Below are positions 7,947-16,896 of a DNA stretch of 64,000 nt, piece by piece. Below the pieces are notes generated by a model. The model was not told the DNA's origin. It worked only from the letters and a program-made list of their open reading frames with translations, and did not search any database. The DNA comes from Thermocatellispora tengchongensis. Lineage in GTDB: Bacteria; Actinomycetota; Actinomycetes; Streptosporangiales; Streptosporangiaceae. Each line of letters starts with the position of its first letter. The stretch's first letter is position 1. Where the stretch lies: NCBI RefSeq assembly GCF_014202315.1, contig NZ_JACHGN010000013.1:283228-347227 (forward strand), in the 5' to 3' direction. The translations under genes were made by a program, and so were the position numbers.

Positions 7947-8750
7947 ATGCTGCCCCAGGCCCTCCACGCTCTGCGCGAGGCGATCAACTCCCACGTCCCG
8001 GAGCGGATCGCCGGCTGCTTCACGGAGGACTACGTGGCCGAACGACCGCTGCGACCGGCCGAGGGGTTCATCGGTTCCGACCAGGTCGCCGCGAACTGGA
8101 CGAAGATTTTGGCCGGGCTGCCCGACCTGCAGGCCGAGATCCTGCGCCACGCCCAGAACGGCGACGAGCTGTGGTCGGAGTGGGAGATGCGAGGTACCGC
8201 CCCGACCGGGGCGACGGTGGTGCTGCGCGGCCCGGTGGTGCTCACCACCCGCGACGGACGGATCGCATGGGCTCGGTTCTACCCCGACCCGGTCACCATG
8301 GCCGGCCCGACCCACACCACCGTCTCCCGGGTGCTGGACGCCCCGGCCGAACGAATCTTCGCAGTGCTCCGCGACCCCCGCCGCCACCCCGAACTCGACG
8401 CCACGGGCCTCCTGCGGCAGGCCAGAACCTCCCACCTGATCGACGCCGTCGGCGACACCTTCGTCATGGCAATGCACAACGACGAGATTGGCGACTACCT
8501 GATCGAGAACCACGTCGTGGCTTTCACCGAGAACCGGGTCATCGCCTGGGCCCCCGGCCAACCGGGTCAGCGCCCGGCCGGTCACCGCTTCACCTGGAAG
8601 CTCATCCCGATCGACGACGGTCACACCGAGGTGACCCAGACCTACGACTGGGCGGCGGTCACCCACCCGGCAGAGGTGCCTCGCCTGCCGGCCATCTCCG
8701 CCGACGAGCTCGACGGGTCGTTGACCCGCCTGGCCGCGGCGGTGGCATAG
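7947..8750 (+). CDS. two-domain SnoaL-like / SRPBCC protein
   Basis: This is a 267-residue protein. Residues 1 to about 120 form a SnoaL/NTF2-like cone (HALREAINSHVPERIAGCF, a GSDQVAANW helix, RDGRIAWARFY). Residues about 120-267 form a START/SRPBCC barrel (THTTVSRVLDAPAERIFAVL, FTWKLIPIDDGHTEVTQTY). Both folds make hydrophobic pockets, used by cyclases, isomerases or small-molecule binders. The substrate is not evident. AGGAG at 7932-7936 sets the ATG. It is divergent from the NB-ARC regulator, which is the likely controller. Confidence 0.7.
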   Translation: MLPQALHALREAINSHVPERIAGCFTEDYVAERPLRPAEGFIGSDQVAANWTKILAGLPDLQAEILRHAQNGDELWSEWEMRGTAPTGATVVLRGPVVLTTRDGRIAWARFYPDPVTMAGPTHTTVSRVLDAPAERIFAVLRDPRRHPELDATGLLRQARTSHLIDAVGDTFVMAMHNDEIGDYLIENHVVAFTENRVIAWAPGQPGQRPAGHRFTWKLIPIDDGHTEVTQTYDWAAVTHPAEVPRLPAISADELDGSLTRLAAAVA

Positions 8751-8964
8751 GGCCGCCGAAGGACTCGGGCACCGTCCGTGTACCGGCTGAGGCGACGTTG
8801 CGCGACGGTCCTCAATGGTCATGGCGACACAGGGGCCAAGGCCGTTGCGTTCTCGGCTGGTGAGACTGCTGCACCCCTGGGTCGAGTGACCGAGTAAGGG
8901 TACCTAACGCGGAGATGACGAACGCGACCCCTGATGATCGTCGGTCTAGCCGGTCGATCAAGAA

Positions 8965-10029
8965 CAGGGGCCGCGTTCGCGTGCCATCATCCCCGATAGA
9001 CGTGCTCTCCCGCCACTCAGAGCACGTCACCGCAGATCACCCGACTCATCTCCGGGTACGACCCCGGCCTACGCACCCGGCTCGGCCTCCCGCCCTCCAT
9101 GCGACTGGCCGCCTCCACCCTGGGACGGCTGCCGGCCCGTCTGGACGGTGACGCCTTCGACACCGCGACCTGCGGCTACCTCGCCGCGCCGGCCGCCTGC
9201 CACCCACCCGAACAGGTGACATCCACCCGACCACCCCTGCTCGGCCTGGCCGTGGACGGCAAGACCCTGCGCGGCAGCCGCACCCGCGACGGCGCGGCCC
9301 ACCTGCTGGCCGCCACCCGCCACGACACCCATACCGTCCTGGCCCAACGCCGGATCGAGACCGCAGCAATGAGATCCCCGCCTTCACCCCCTGCTGTCCG
9401 GGCTGGACCTGGCCAGTACCGTCATCACCGCCGGCGCCCTGCACACCCAGCACGACCACGCCCGGCACATCGTCGCAGCCGGCGGCCACTACCTGTTCAT
9501 CGTCAAAGGCGACCAGCCCACGCTCCTGCGCCGGCTCAAGGCCCTGCCCTGGCGCAAGCCGTGTTGAACGACCGCACCGATGAGCAAGGCCACGGCCGCC
9601 GCGAGATCCGACGCATGAAGATCTGCACCGCCCGGCCCGGCCTGCCCTTCCCCCACGCCACCCAGGCCATCCAGGTCAAACGCCGCCGCACTGACCGCAG
9701 AACCGGCAAGACCACCATCGTCACCATCTACGCCATCACCAGCCTCCCACCGGGCCGCACCACCCACGCCCAGCTCGCCATGCTGATCCGCGGCCACTGG
9801 AGCATCGAGGCCCTGCACCACACCCGCGACGTCACCTACCGCGAAGACGCCTCCCGCATCCGCACCGGCACCGCACCCCGGATCATGGCCGGCCTGCGCA
9901 ACCTCGCCATCGGCCTGGCCCGCCTGCTCGGCTGGACCAACATCACCTCAGCCACCGACCACTACCTCAGCCACCCAGCCGATGGCCTTCACCTACTCGG
10001 TCTTACAACCTGAGAACGCTTCGGCCCTG
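8965..10029 (+). mobile_element. degenerate ISAs1-family insertion sequence
   Basis: The element is bounded by imperfect terminal repeats: CAGGGGCCGCGTTC at 8965-8978 and GAACGCTTCGGCCCTG at 10014-10029. It encloses a broken ISAs1-type DDE transposase. A further GAACGCGACCCCTG copy at 8920-8933 faces the left end at a distance of 31 bp. It looks like the right end of a second, otherwise lost copy. No target duplication was identified. Confidence 0.55.
9099..10013 (+). pseudogene. ISAs1-family transposase, frameshifted and N-terminally truncated
   Basis: Frame pieces match the ISAs1 family: [20 protein letters not shown], then [20 protein letters not shown] and [20 protein letters not shown] in a second frame. 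[20 protein letters not shown] follows back in the first frame. These carry the family's DGK, GDQ/KGN-type and WxIE signatures. At least two single-base shifts occur (about 9360-9390 and 9550). The N-terminal about 80 residues upstream of [10 protein letters not shown] are missing or scrambled. The enzyme cannot be active as written. Confidence 0.75.
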
Positions 10030-10132
10030 TGCTCGGGACGCCGATACCCGGTAACGGATTCTGTCCATGATCGATGGAGTTGACCCGCGTCGTCGCTCTG
10101 TGACGCCGGCGCGGGTGCGTACCCTCGGTGAC

Positions 10133-10537
10133 CTACGTCGGGATGCCCATGAACACGGCAATGCGCGTCATCGTGTGGTCGAAGAGGGCGTCCCTGGCGT
10201 AGATGGTGTTGTTGAACTGGCCGAACAGTTCGAAGCTCACCATGCCGAACAAGGTCGTCCAGGCGGCTACGGCGCGGGCCACCATGTCGTCCGGGATGCC
10301 GGGCATGATTTCGCGCAGGCGGTCGGCGTCTTTGGGGGCCGAGTTCCGGTGGGGTGAGGGCGCCGGCCTCGTGCGCGTCGGCGAGTATGCGGCCGTAGAC
10401 GACCGTGTCGCGGATGGCGGCGGGGATGGTGTCGTCGGGGGCCTGGTAGCCGGGCACGGGGGAGCCGTACAGCAGCGCGTACTCGTGGGGGTGGGCGAGG
10501 GCCCAGGTGCGGACGGCGCGGCAGCATGCCAGCTAGA
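10133..10537 (-). pseudogene. C-terminal fragment of a TetR regulator (WHG domain)
   Basis: The minus strand reads CCRAVRTWALAHPHEYALLY, GSPVPGYQAPDDTI and, after one frameshift near 10340, DDMVARAVAAWTTLFGMVSF and ELFGQFNNTIYARDALFDHT. This is the WHG-type C-terminal domain of TetR/AcrR proteins. The HTH half is absent: the sequence begins exactly where the IS982-like element at about 10540 starts, so that insertion probably cut the gene. Confidence 0.65.
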
Positions 10538-10580
10538 CGAGTAAGTCCTAACTCGCTGCGGGGTGGAGGGCGGAAATCAC

Positions 10581-10627
10581 GAAGGGTGTTGACGATCGGT
10601 ACGTGACTACGGACCTCAACACCCTTC
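10581..10627 (+). promoter_or_regulatory. inverted repeat enclosing the transposase start codon
   Basis: GAAGGGTGTTGA (10581-10592) and TCAACACCCTTC (10616-10627) are perfect 12-base complements separated by 23 bases. The GTG start at 10603 and its upstream region lie in the loop. In RNA this would fold over the translation start, a device known to damp transposase expression. It may also overlap the left terminal repeat of the element. Confidence 0.5.
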
Positions 10628-11376
10628 TCACCGCACTGTACGTGACAATCGACGACTGGCTAGGCCGGCCACCCCGCCTGGGACGCCCACCCAAACTGAC
10701 CGACGCCGAACTGCTCACCCTCGCGGTAGCCCAAGCACTGCTCGGCATCCACTCCCACACCCGATGGCTGCGCTACGTCCCCGCCCACCTGCCCGCCGCC
10801 TTCCCCCACCTGCCCGGCCAATCCGGCTACAACAAGCGCCTGCACAAGGCCCTGCCCCTGCTCAAACACGCCATCCGGGCCCTGGCCCGCGACACCGACC
10901 TCTGGCACGACCCGGTATGGGTGGTGGACTCCACGCCCGTCGAATGCGGCCGCTCACGCCCCACCACCCGCCGCTCGAACTGGCCGGCTGGGCCGCCACG
11001 GCTACTGCCGCTCCCACTCCCGCTGGTTCTGGGGCCTGCGCCTGAACCTGATCTGCACCCCCGCCGGACTGCCCATCACCTGGGCCCTGGCCACCCCGAA
11101 CATCGACGAGCGCCAGGTGCTGATGGCCATCTGCGACCACGACCCCGCTCTGCTCATCGAACGCCCCGGCCTGCTCATCATCGCCGACAAGGGCTACATC
11201 TCCGCCGACTGGACGCCTTCCTGGCCGAGCGCGGTGTGCGGCTGCTGCGCCCGTCCTACCGCAACCGCACACCCCGCCCCGGTGAGCACCTGCTCAAGCC
11301 GATCCGCCAGCTCATCGAATCGGTCAAGGACACTTGGCTGACCTCCCGGAACTCCATCCCGAAGCGGTCGCGCTGA
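10603..11376 (+). pseudogene. IS982-family transposase, frameshifted and 3' truncated
   Basis: The N-terminal part (LTDAELLTLAVAQALLG, SGYNKRLHKALPLLKHAIRA, WVVDSTPVECGRSRPTTRRS) belongs to the IS982 family, with the first catalytic Asp in VVDSTP. A shift near 10980 moves the frame to FWGLRLHLICTPAGLPITWA and ERPGLLIIADKGYISA, which has the second Asp in IADKGY. A second shift returns to FLAERGVRLLRPSYRNRTPR. The normal C-terminus after RQLIESV is replaced by unrelated sequence (KDTWLTSRNSIPKRSR). The element is dead. Confidence 0.7.
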
Positions 11377-11649
11377 CCGCCTTCCGAGGGCTGCCGAACG
11401 GAGTGGGGCGGGCGTACACGATCTTTGAGGCGCCCGACCGGCGGCGGGCCATCGCGTACTCCCTGCGCGTGGCCAAGGCGTGTGGCTTCGTGCGTGTGGC
11501 TTCGTCAAGGAGTCACACGGGGGCGCTTCGGTGGCGACGAGTTTCGCTCAACGGACCGCGCTCGTGGCATGCTCCGCGAGTTTTTCCAGCGGCTCGTTGC
11601 TGCGCATGGGTATCTGAGCGAGGGCAAGCGGAAGGGGGGCGCCTCCTGA
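11334..11649 (+). pseudogene. unrecognised protein fragment, frameshifted
   Basis: Reading starts as LPELHPEAVALTAFRGLPNG and GVGRAYTIFEAPDRRRAIAY. Near 11510 it continues better one frame over as GGDEFRSTDRARGMLREFFQ and RLVAAHGYLSEGKRKGGAS, with a stop at 11647-11649. Composition and a coherent reading across the shift suggest a genuine gene body fused to the truncated IS982 transposase. I do not recognise the family. A strong terminator follows at 11701. Confidence 0.35.
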
Positions 11650-11700
11650 ACAACTGTGCAGAGCAGGAGTTGGCACGCCGCACTCTGGCGCGGGCGAGAA

Positions 11701-11728
11701 GCCCCCGCACGGGTTAAGGTGCGGGGGC
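11701..11728. terminator. strong hairpin terminator
   Basis: GCCCCCGCAC (11701-11710) pairs perfectly with GTGCGGGGGC (11719-11728) across an 8-base loop. There is no long T-tract, as is usual for actinobacterial terminators. It separates the fragment ending at 11649 from the LuxR remnant. Confidence 0.6.
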
Positions 11729-11877
11729 CCTGACACTCGGCACCTACTGTTCGGCTTCCTGGGCCCGGCGCTCCAACGTGGCCGTCGACACAGCCGCCCC
11801 ACTGGCGGTGTGCGGCGTGACAGTTCGTGATTCGTCGCGCGTCGGCACCACCGATCAGAGGCACGAAACCTTCTGCG

Positions 11878-12279
11878 GCGCCGAGCTCGCGCGCACCCAC
11901 CTCCTGTTCGGCGAAATGGCCGCGCCGCGAGCGGCGCCGCGCCGAGGCGCGTGAGCGGCTACACGTCGCCCACGAGCTGTTCACGACGGTGGGCGCGCAC
12001 GTGTTCGCCCACCGCGCGGCCCGCGAACTGCGGGCCACCGGGGAGACCGTACGCAGGCGAAGCGGCGTCACGACCATCGGCGACCTCACCCCGCGCGAGG
12101 TCCAGGCGGCCCGGCTCGCGGGCGGGGGCCTCGCCAATCCTGAGATCGGCAGCCGGCTCTTCGTGAGCCCGCGCACGGTCGAGTATCACCTGCACAACGT
12201 CTTCGCCAAGACCGGGATCACATCGCGCGCCGAACTGGGCGCCGTTCTGTTCGCCGATCCGAACAGGCCGTCGTCCTGA
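11878..12279 (+). pseudogene. C-terminal fragment of a LuxR/LAL-type regulator
   Basis: This is the end of a large ATP-binding LuxR regulator. It has a linker helix (ERLHVAHELFTTVGAHVFAH, RAARELRATGETVRRR) and then the LuxR HTH (LTPREVQAARLAGGGLANPE, FVSPRTVEYHLHNVFAKTGI). Upstream, ELARTHLLFGE and the RRERRRAEAR segment are one base out of frame near 11915. The ATPase and TPR domains are absent. Residual expression of a free HTH is possible but not supported by any clear start signal. Confidence 0.65.
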
Positions 12280-12412
12280 GTCGCCCCCGACAGCAGGGGG
12301 CCAACACGCCACGTGGCGAGGACGTCCGCGCGCGGACCACTTCCTGTACGGCCGATCAGCGGCTCCGCGGCCGGCCGGTTCCGTGCCGTGCGGCCCGACC
12401 AAGGCAGCGGGT

Positions 12413-12431
12413 TTCCTAAATCTATTAGGAA
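12413..12431. promoter_or_regulatory. perfect palindromic operator upstream of TetR
   Basis: TTCCTAA-ATCTA-TTAGGAA is a perfect 7+7 inverted repeat 36 bp before the TetR start at 12468. It lies in AT-rich sequence unlike its surroundings. It is the likely self-binding site of the adjacent regulator. Confidence 0.65.
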
Positions 12432-12467
12432 GATGCATAATCGGTTCAGGCAGATGGGAGGAAGCTT

Positions 12468-13037
12468 ATGGCGCGTGCGGGACTCACCATGGACCGCCTG
12501 GCCAGGGCCGGGGCGGAGCTGGCCGATGAGGTCGGGTTCGAGCAGGTGACCGTCTCGGCGCTGGCCAGGCGGTTCGACGTCAAGGTCGCGAGCCTGTACT
12601 CCCACCTGAAGAGCTCCCACGACCTCAAGACCAAGATCGCCATGCTCGCCCTGGAGGAGCTGGCCGACCGGGCCGGCGAGGCCCTGGCAGGGCGGGCGGG
12701 CAAGGACGCGCTGACCGCCCTCGCCAACGTCTACCGCGACTACGCCCGGCAGCACCCCGGCCGCTACGCCGCCGCCCAGTTCCGGCTGGACCCCAAGAGT
12801 GCCGCCGCCAGCGCCGGCGGCAGGCACGCGCAGATGACGCGGGCGATCCTGCGCGGCTACGACCTCACGGAGCCGGACCAGACGCACGCCGTGCGGCTGC
12901 TGGGCAGCGTCTTCCACGGCTACGTCAGCCTGGAGATGGGCGGGGGGTTCAGCCACAGCGCCCCCGACACCGAGGAGACCTGGACCCGGGTCCTCGACGC
13001 GCTCGACGCCCTGCTGCGCAACTGGCCCGCGCCCTGA
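12468..13037 (+). CDS. TetR-family regulator with WHG C-terminal domain
   Basis: This is a 189-residue regulator. The HTH (LADEVGFEQVTVSALARRFD, VKVASLYSHLKSSHDL) occupies residues 10-60. The C-terminal region (RDYARQHPGRYAAAQFRLDP and GSVFHGYVSLEMGGGF) is the WHG type. GGAGG at 12457-12461 sets the ATG. The stop is 31 bp before the SGNH hydrolase start, so the two form an operon. The 7+7 palindrome at 12413-12431 is the probable operator, giving an auto-regulated pair. Confidence 0.85.
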   Translation: MARAGLTMDRLARAGAELADEVGFEQVTVSALARRFDVKVASLYSHLKSSHDLKTKIAMLALEELADRAGEALAGRAGKDALTALANVYRDYARQHPGRYAAAQFRLDPKSAAASAGGRHAQMTRAILRGYDLTEPDQTHAVRLLGSVFHGYVSLEMGGGFSHSAPDTEETWTRVLDALDALLRNWPAP

Positions 13038-13067
13038 CACGGCGCCCCACACCAGATGGAAACTCAC

Positions 13068-14240
13068 ATGAACTTGATCACGATCCCCATCACCGCCGAC
13101 CTCCTGCGCGGCGCGCTCGACCTGGAGCGGACCGGACGCGGCCTGCTGCCGCACCGGCTGCCCGCGTGGGCCCGCGCCCAGTGCGCCGACGGGCAACTGC
13201 TCATGGCCGAGTCGCAGCCCTCCGGAGTACGGCTGGCCTTCCGCACCCGGGCCACCGCGGTCGAACTCGACACGCTGCCCACCAAGCGCGTCTACGCCGG
13301 CGCCCCGCCCCGCCCCGACGGCGTGTACGACCTGCTGATCGACGGCCGTCTGGCCGCCCAGGCCAGTGCGACCGGAGGCGACAACCTGACCATCGACATG
13401 ACCACCTGGACCAGTGAGCATCGGCCCGGCCCCGTGGCCACGCTCCGTTTCACCGACCTGCCCGGCGGCCTCAAGGACGTCGAGATCTGGTTGCCGCACA
13501 ACGAGACCACCGAACTCATCGCCCTGCGCGCCGACGCTTCCGTTGAGCCCGCGCCCGCCCGGAACCGCAGGGTGTGGCTGCATCACGGCAGTTCGATCAG
13601 CCATGGCTCCGACGCCGCGAGCCCCACGACGACCTGGCCCGCGCTCGCCGCCGCCCTCGGCGGTGTGGAACTGGTCAACCTCGGCCTGGGCGGCAGCGCC
13701 CTGCTCGACCCGTTCACGGCCCGCGTCATGCGCGACACCCCCGCCGACCTGATCAGCCTCAAGATCGGCATTAACCTGGTCAACGCGGATCTGATGCGCC
13801 TGCGCGCCTTCGGCCCCGCCGTACACGGCTTCCTCGACACCATCCGCGACGGCCACCCCGGCACCCCACTGCTGGTCGTATCGCCGATCCTGTGCCCCAT
13901 CCACGAGGACACGCCCGGCCCCGGCGCGCTGGACCTCACCGCCCTCAGCGCCCGGCGCCTGGGATTCCGGGCCACCGGCGATCCCGCCGAGGTCGCGAGC
14001 GGGAAGCTGACCTTGCGCGTCATCCGCGACGAGCTGGCCCGGATCGTGGCGCAGCGGGCGGCCGAGGACCCGAACCTCCACTACCTCGACGGCCGCGACC
14101 TCTACGGCGAGGCCGACTTCACCGAACTTCCCCTGCCCGACCGGCTCCACCCCGACGCCGCCGCCCACCGCCGCATCGGCGAACGCTTCGCCAGGCTGGC
14201 CTTCACCACCACCGGCCCCTTCAGGAACGGCGACGTCTGA
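13068..14240 (+). CDS. SGNH/GDSL-family hydrolase
   Basis: This is a 390-residue cytoplasmic protein. An N-terminal beta-rich accessory domain spans residues about 1-160. The SGNH hydrolase core starts with the nucleophile block RRVWLHHGSSISHGSDA, with Gly and Asn blocks around VELVNLGLGGSALLD and LKIGINLVN. The catalytic Asp-x-x-His is LPDRLHPDAAAHRRIG. The likely reaction is carbohydrate- or acyl-ester hydrolysis; the substrate is unknown. The start ATG 13068 is preferred over ATG 13056 because GGA lies 8 bases before it. Probably co-transcribed with the preceding TetR. Confidence 0.75.
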   Translation: MNLITIPITADLLRGALDLERTGRGLLPHRLPAWARAQCADGQLLMAESQPSGVRLAFRTRATAVELDTLPTKRVYAGAPPRPDGVYDLLIDGRLAAQASATGGDNLTIDMTTWTSEHRPGPVATLRFTDLPGGLKDVEIWLPHNETTELIALRADASVEPAPARNRRVWLHHGSSISHGSDAASPTTTWPALAAALGGVELVNLGLGGSALLDPFTARVMRDTPADLISLKIGINLVNADLMRLRAFGPAVHGFLDTIRDGHPGTPLLVVSPILCPIHEDTPGPGALDLTALSARRLGFRATGDPAEVASGKLTLRVIRDELARIVAQRAAEDPNLHYLDGRDLYGEADFTELPLPDRLHPDAAAHRRIGERFARLAFTTTGPFRNGDV

Positions 14241-14255
14241 GGGGGAGACGACCGG

Positions 14256-14730
14256 TCACCGCCACGCCCGATGCACGATCTTCTTCCCGGAACGGCCGGG
14301 GTAGACCACGATCAGATGCTCCTCGACGGGCGCGTCGGGGTCGCTCTCGTCCCCCTCGAACACGCGGGCATAGACGCGCATCCGATAGCGGCCGGGGCCC
14401 TCGACGGCCAGGTCGAGAAGCCGCTTCCACGCCCCGCCGCCACGGCCCTCCGAGTACGGCGGTACGACCAGGCGGCCGCTGCGGCGATGAGGAGCATCAC
14501 CGTACAGCCGAGGGCTGCCAGCCCGAGCAGGCCGGCCACCTGGTAGCTCATGTCGTCGAGGAAGAACACCAGTGCCGGGGCCGGCACGCCGATCAAGCAG
14601 AGCGCGAGGGCGACCCCCCGGAACCAGGCCGAAACCCCGGAGACGGCCCACAGCCCCTCGGCACGCGGCGGCGCGGGCGCCGGGCAGTGCCCCAGATTCG
14701 AGTAATGGTGTGGAGGATCTTAGCGAGTCA
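14256..14730 (-). pseudogene. degraded membrane-protein gene fused to a second fragment
   Basis: Minus-strand sequence encodes two hydrophobic helices (VSAWFRGVALALCLIG, VPAPALVFFL, VAGLLGLAALGCTVMLLIAA) with no upstream start codon. A different frame then carries GPGRYRMRVYARVFEGDESD and APVEEHLIVVYPGRSGKKIV, which resembles the C-terminus of a common actinobacterial uncharacterised soluble protein. The two parts belong to different frames and probably different genes. No function is assigned. Confidence 0.4.
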
Positions 14731-14812
14731 CCAGAAGATGCCTGTCACCTCCGATGGCATGCGCGGGCGTCGTACCGGGGATCTGCGGCGAGGGGTTTCC
14801 TGCCGTGGCCGG

Positions 14813-15763
14813 TCAGTGCACCAGCACGATCTTGCCGCGGGCGTGGCGGCTCTCGCTGAGCTCGTGCGCAGCCGCCGCCTCGGTGAGCGGGAACGCCGCC
14901 GCGACCGGCACCCGCAGCCGGCCCTGCTCGGCGAGCTCGACCGCGATGCCCAGGCCGTGCACCGCCAGCGGGTCGGCGGCTCCGACGGCCGCGGCCGTGT
15001 CGCCCGCCGGCGCGCCGTGCGACAGGTGCACGCCGAGGGCCGCCGCGGTGAGGTCGGGGGCGATGGTCACCACACGCGCCGGGTCCCCGGCGATCTCGAT
15101 CAGGTCGGGCAACGCCCCTCCGGCGCAGTCGAACACCGCGTCCACCCCGCCCGGGGCCAGCGCGCGGACCCGTCCGGCCAGCCCCGCCCCGTACGTCACC
15201 GGCTCCGCGCCGAGTGAGCGCAGGAAGTCGTGGTTGCGCTCCCCGGCCGTGCCGATGACGGTGGCGCCACGGGCGACCGCGAGCTGCACGGCGACCGTGC
15301 CGACCCCGCCGGCCGCGCCCTGCACCAGCACGGTGTGCCCGGCGCCGACCGCGAGCCGGTCGAGCACCCGGGTGGCCGTCTCGACGCTGCCCGCGGCACC
15401 ACCGGCCTCCTCCCAGCTCCACGCGGCCGGTTTCGGCGCCCAGGCCACCAGCACCGCGTGATCGGCGTTGGCACCGCGCGCGGTCATCGCGGTCATGCCG
15501 AACACCTCATCGCCGGCCTCGACCCCCGTGACGCCGTCGCCGACCTCGTCCACCACGCCCGCGGCGTCGAACCCGGTCCGGTACGGGAACCTCACGGGCA
15601 CCACATCACGCATCTTCCCCGAGCGGATGTAGGTCTCTCCCGCCGACAATCCGGACGCCCGTACCGCGATGCGGACCGTCCCCGGCCCGGCGTGCGGCTC
15701 CGCGACCTCGGCGACACGCACCACGCCGGGCGCGCCGTACTCGGAAAACTGGACAGCTCTCAT
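14813..15763 (-). CDS. zinc-independent MDR-family NADP oxidoreductase (quinone reductase-like)
   Basis: This is a 316-residue medium-chain reductase. An N-terminal GroES-like fold (MRAVQFSEYGAPGVVRV, the FPYRTGFDAAGVVDEVG stretch) precedes the NADP-binding motif VLVQGAAGGVGTVAVQLA. No structural or catalytic zinc cysteines are present, as in QOR-type enzymes. It probably reduces quinones or enals using NADPH. ATG 15761-15763 is chosen over an upstream frame extension that runs into the divergent TetR. The 49-bp gap to that regulator must hold both promoters. Confidence 0.85.
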   Translation of the reverse strand: MRAVQFSEYGAPGVVRVAEVAEPHAGPGTVRIAVRASGLSAGETYIRSGKMRDVVPVRFPYRTGFDAAGVVDEVGDGVTGVEAGDEVFGMTAMTARGANADHAVLVAWAPKPAAWSWEEAGGAAGSVETATRVLDRLAVGAGHTVLVQGAAGGVGTVAVQLAVARGATVIGTAGERNHDFLRSLGAEPVTYGAGLAGRVRALAPGGVDAVFDCAGGALPDLIEIAGDPARVVTIAPDLTAAALGVHLSHGAPAGDTAAAVGAADPLAVHGLGIAVELAEQGRLRVPVAAAFPLTEAAAAHELSESRHARGKIVLVH

Positions 15764-15812
15764 GCGCCGCACCGTAACGGAACACCCCGTCCGGTTGACT
15801 AAAGTGAGAGCG

Positions 15813-16427
15813 GTGACGGCCGAAGTGAGGCAGAAGTCGCGCTCCGACGCCCGCGACAACCGCGCGCGCATCCTCGCGGTCGCCCGCGCGGCCTTCGCCG
15901 CCGACGGCCTCGGCGTGCCGATCCGGGAGATCGCCCGGCGCGCACAGGTGGGCGCCGCCACCGTCTACCGGCACTTCCCGACCAAGGACGCGCTGCTCAG
16001 CGAGGTCTTCGCCGAGCCGATGGCCCTGTGCTCGGCGGTCGTGGAGGAAGGACTGGCGCAGGCCGACCCCTGGCGCGGGTTTTGCCTGGTGATCGAGAAG
16101 CTCATGGAGGCGCACGCCCTGGACCGGCGCGTGTCCGGCGGGTTCACCTCGCGGCTGCCGTACTTCACCGCCGACCGCGACCGTACGATCCGGCTGCTGC
16201 TCCGACTCGTCCGGCGCGCGAAGGAGGCAGGCGGCCTGCGGGCGGACTTCGTCCTGGAGGACTTCATCTTGGCGATGATGGCGAACGAGGGCATCCGCGC
16301 CGAGTCGCCGGAACTGCGCCTGGCGGCGTCGCGCCGGTTCGCGGCCCTGATGATCCAGTCGTTCCGCGCCGGCCCCGTCCCCGCGCCGCTTCCGCCGCCG
16401 GTCCGGCTGCTGCCCGTCGTTCAGTAA
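15813..16427 (+). CDS. TetR-family regulator divergent from the quinone reductase
   Basis: This is a 204-residue protein starting at GTG 15813 (TAEVRQKSRSDARDN). It has the HTH IREIARRAQVGAATVYRHFP and a SBP/TetR_C-type helical domain. The proline-rich tail (PVPAPLPPPVRLLPV) is non-structured. A longer frame from 15669 lies inside the reductase gene and is rejected. The divergent, 49-bp arrangement is the classical sensor/detoxification-enzyme pair. Confidence 0.85.
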   Translation: MTAEVRQKSRSDARDNRARILAVARAAFAADGLGVPIREIARRAQVGAATVYRHFPTKDALLSEVFAEPMALCSAVVEEGLAQADPWRGFCLVIEKLMEAHALDRRVSGGFTSRLPYFTADRDRTIRLLLRLVRRAKEAGGLRADFVLEDFILAMMANEGIRAESPELRLAASRRFAALMIQSFRAGPVPAPLPPPVRLLPVVQ

Positions 16428-16479
16428 CGCCTCTGCCGGTGGCAGTGCGGCGGCTCACGGCCTCGCGGCGGTGCGGAAC

Positions 16480-16690
16480 CCGGTCCAGCGCAGGTCGCAG
16501 ATCGATGACCTCGGTCAGCTCGGCCAGATCCACATGGGCGGCCAACTCGGCGACGGTCGTGCAGTAGGCGATGAAGTACCGGTTGGCACCGAACCACTGG
16601 CACAGCCGCAGCAGGGCACGGCCGTTGAGCACCACGGGCTCCACCTCGTGCCCGGCCTCACTGACCCACCGCCTGCGCCAGAGTCCTAGA
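16480..16690 (-). pseudogene. remnant of a small uncharacterised actinobacterial protein
   Basis: The minus strand reads WRRRWVSEAGHEVEPVVLNG and ALLRLCQWFGANRYFIAYCT, then VAELAAHVDLAELTEVIDL. The VVLNG...YFIAYC...VAEHVDLA pattern is seen in small conserved actinobacterial proteins of unknown role. No start codon or terminator fits, and downstream the frame runs into the TetR coding region. The IS element at 16897 probably removed its 5' end. Confidence 0.35.
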
Positions 16691-16896
16691 CGCGGTGGTT
16701 CATGCCCTTTCATCCCGTACGGGGCGCCAGGCCGCTGACCGCCCGGGTCCGCGGCACCGTGCTGTAGTCCACCCCGAGCAGGCGCTGCAGCTCCTCGGCC
16801 CCGGATCCACCGCCCGGCCGTCTTCGCGTCACGCGGATCACCCCCACGGGCGCGGGGAGCACTACCTGGCCATCCTGTCGACGACACGTGAAAACT

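Noticed and set aside
9993..10457. 154-residue minus-strand frame as a gene
   Set aside because: Only part of it is a TetR WHG fragment. Its second half reads the fragment out of frame and runs into the IS end.
13056..13067. ATG 13056 as start of the SGNH hydrolase
   Set aside because: No ribosome site precedes it, whereas GGA sits 8 bases before ATG 13068.
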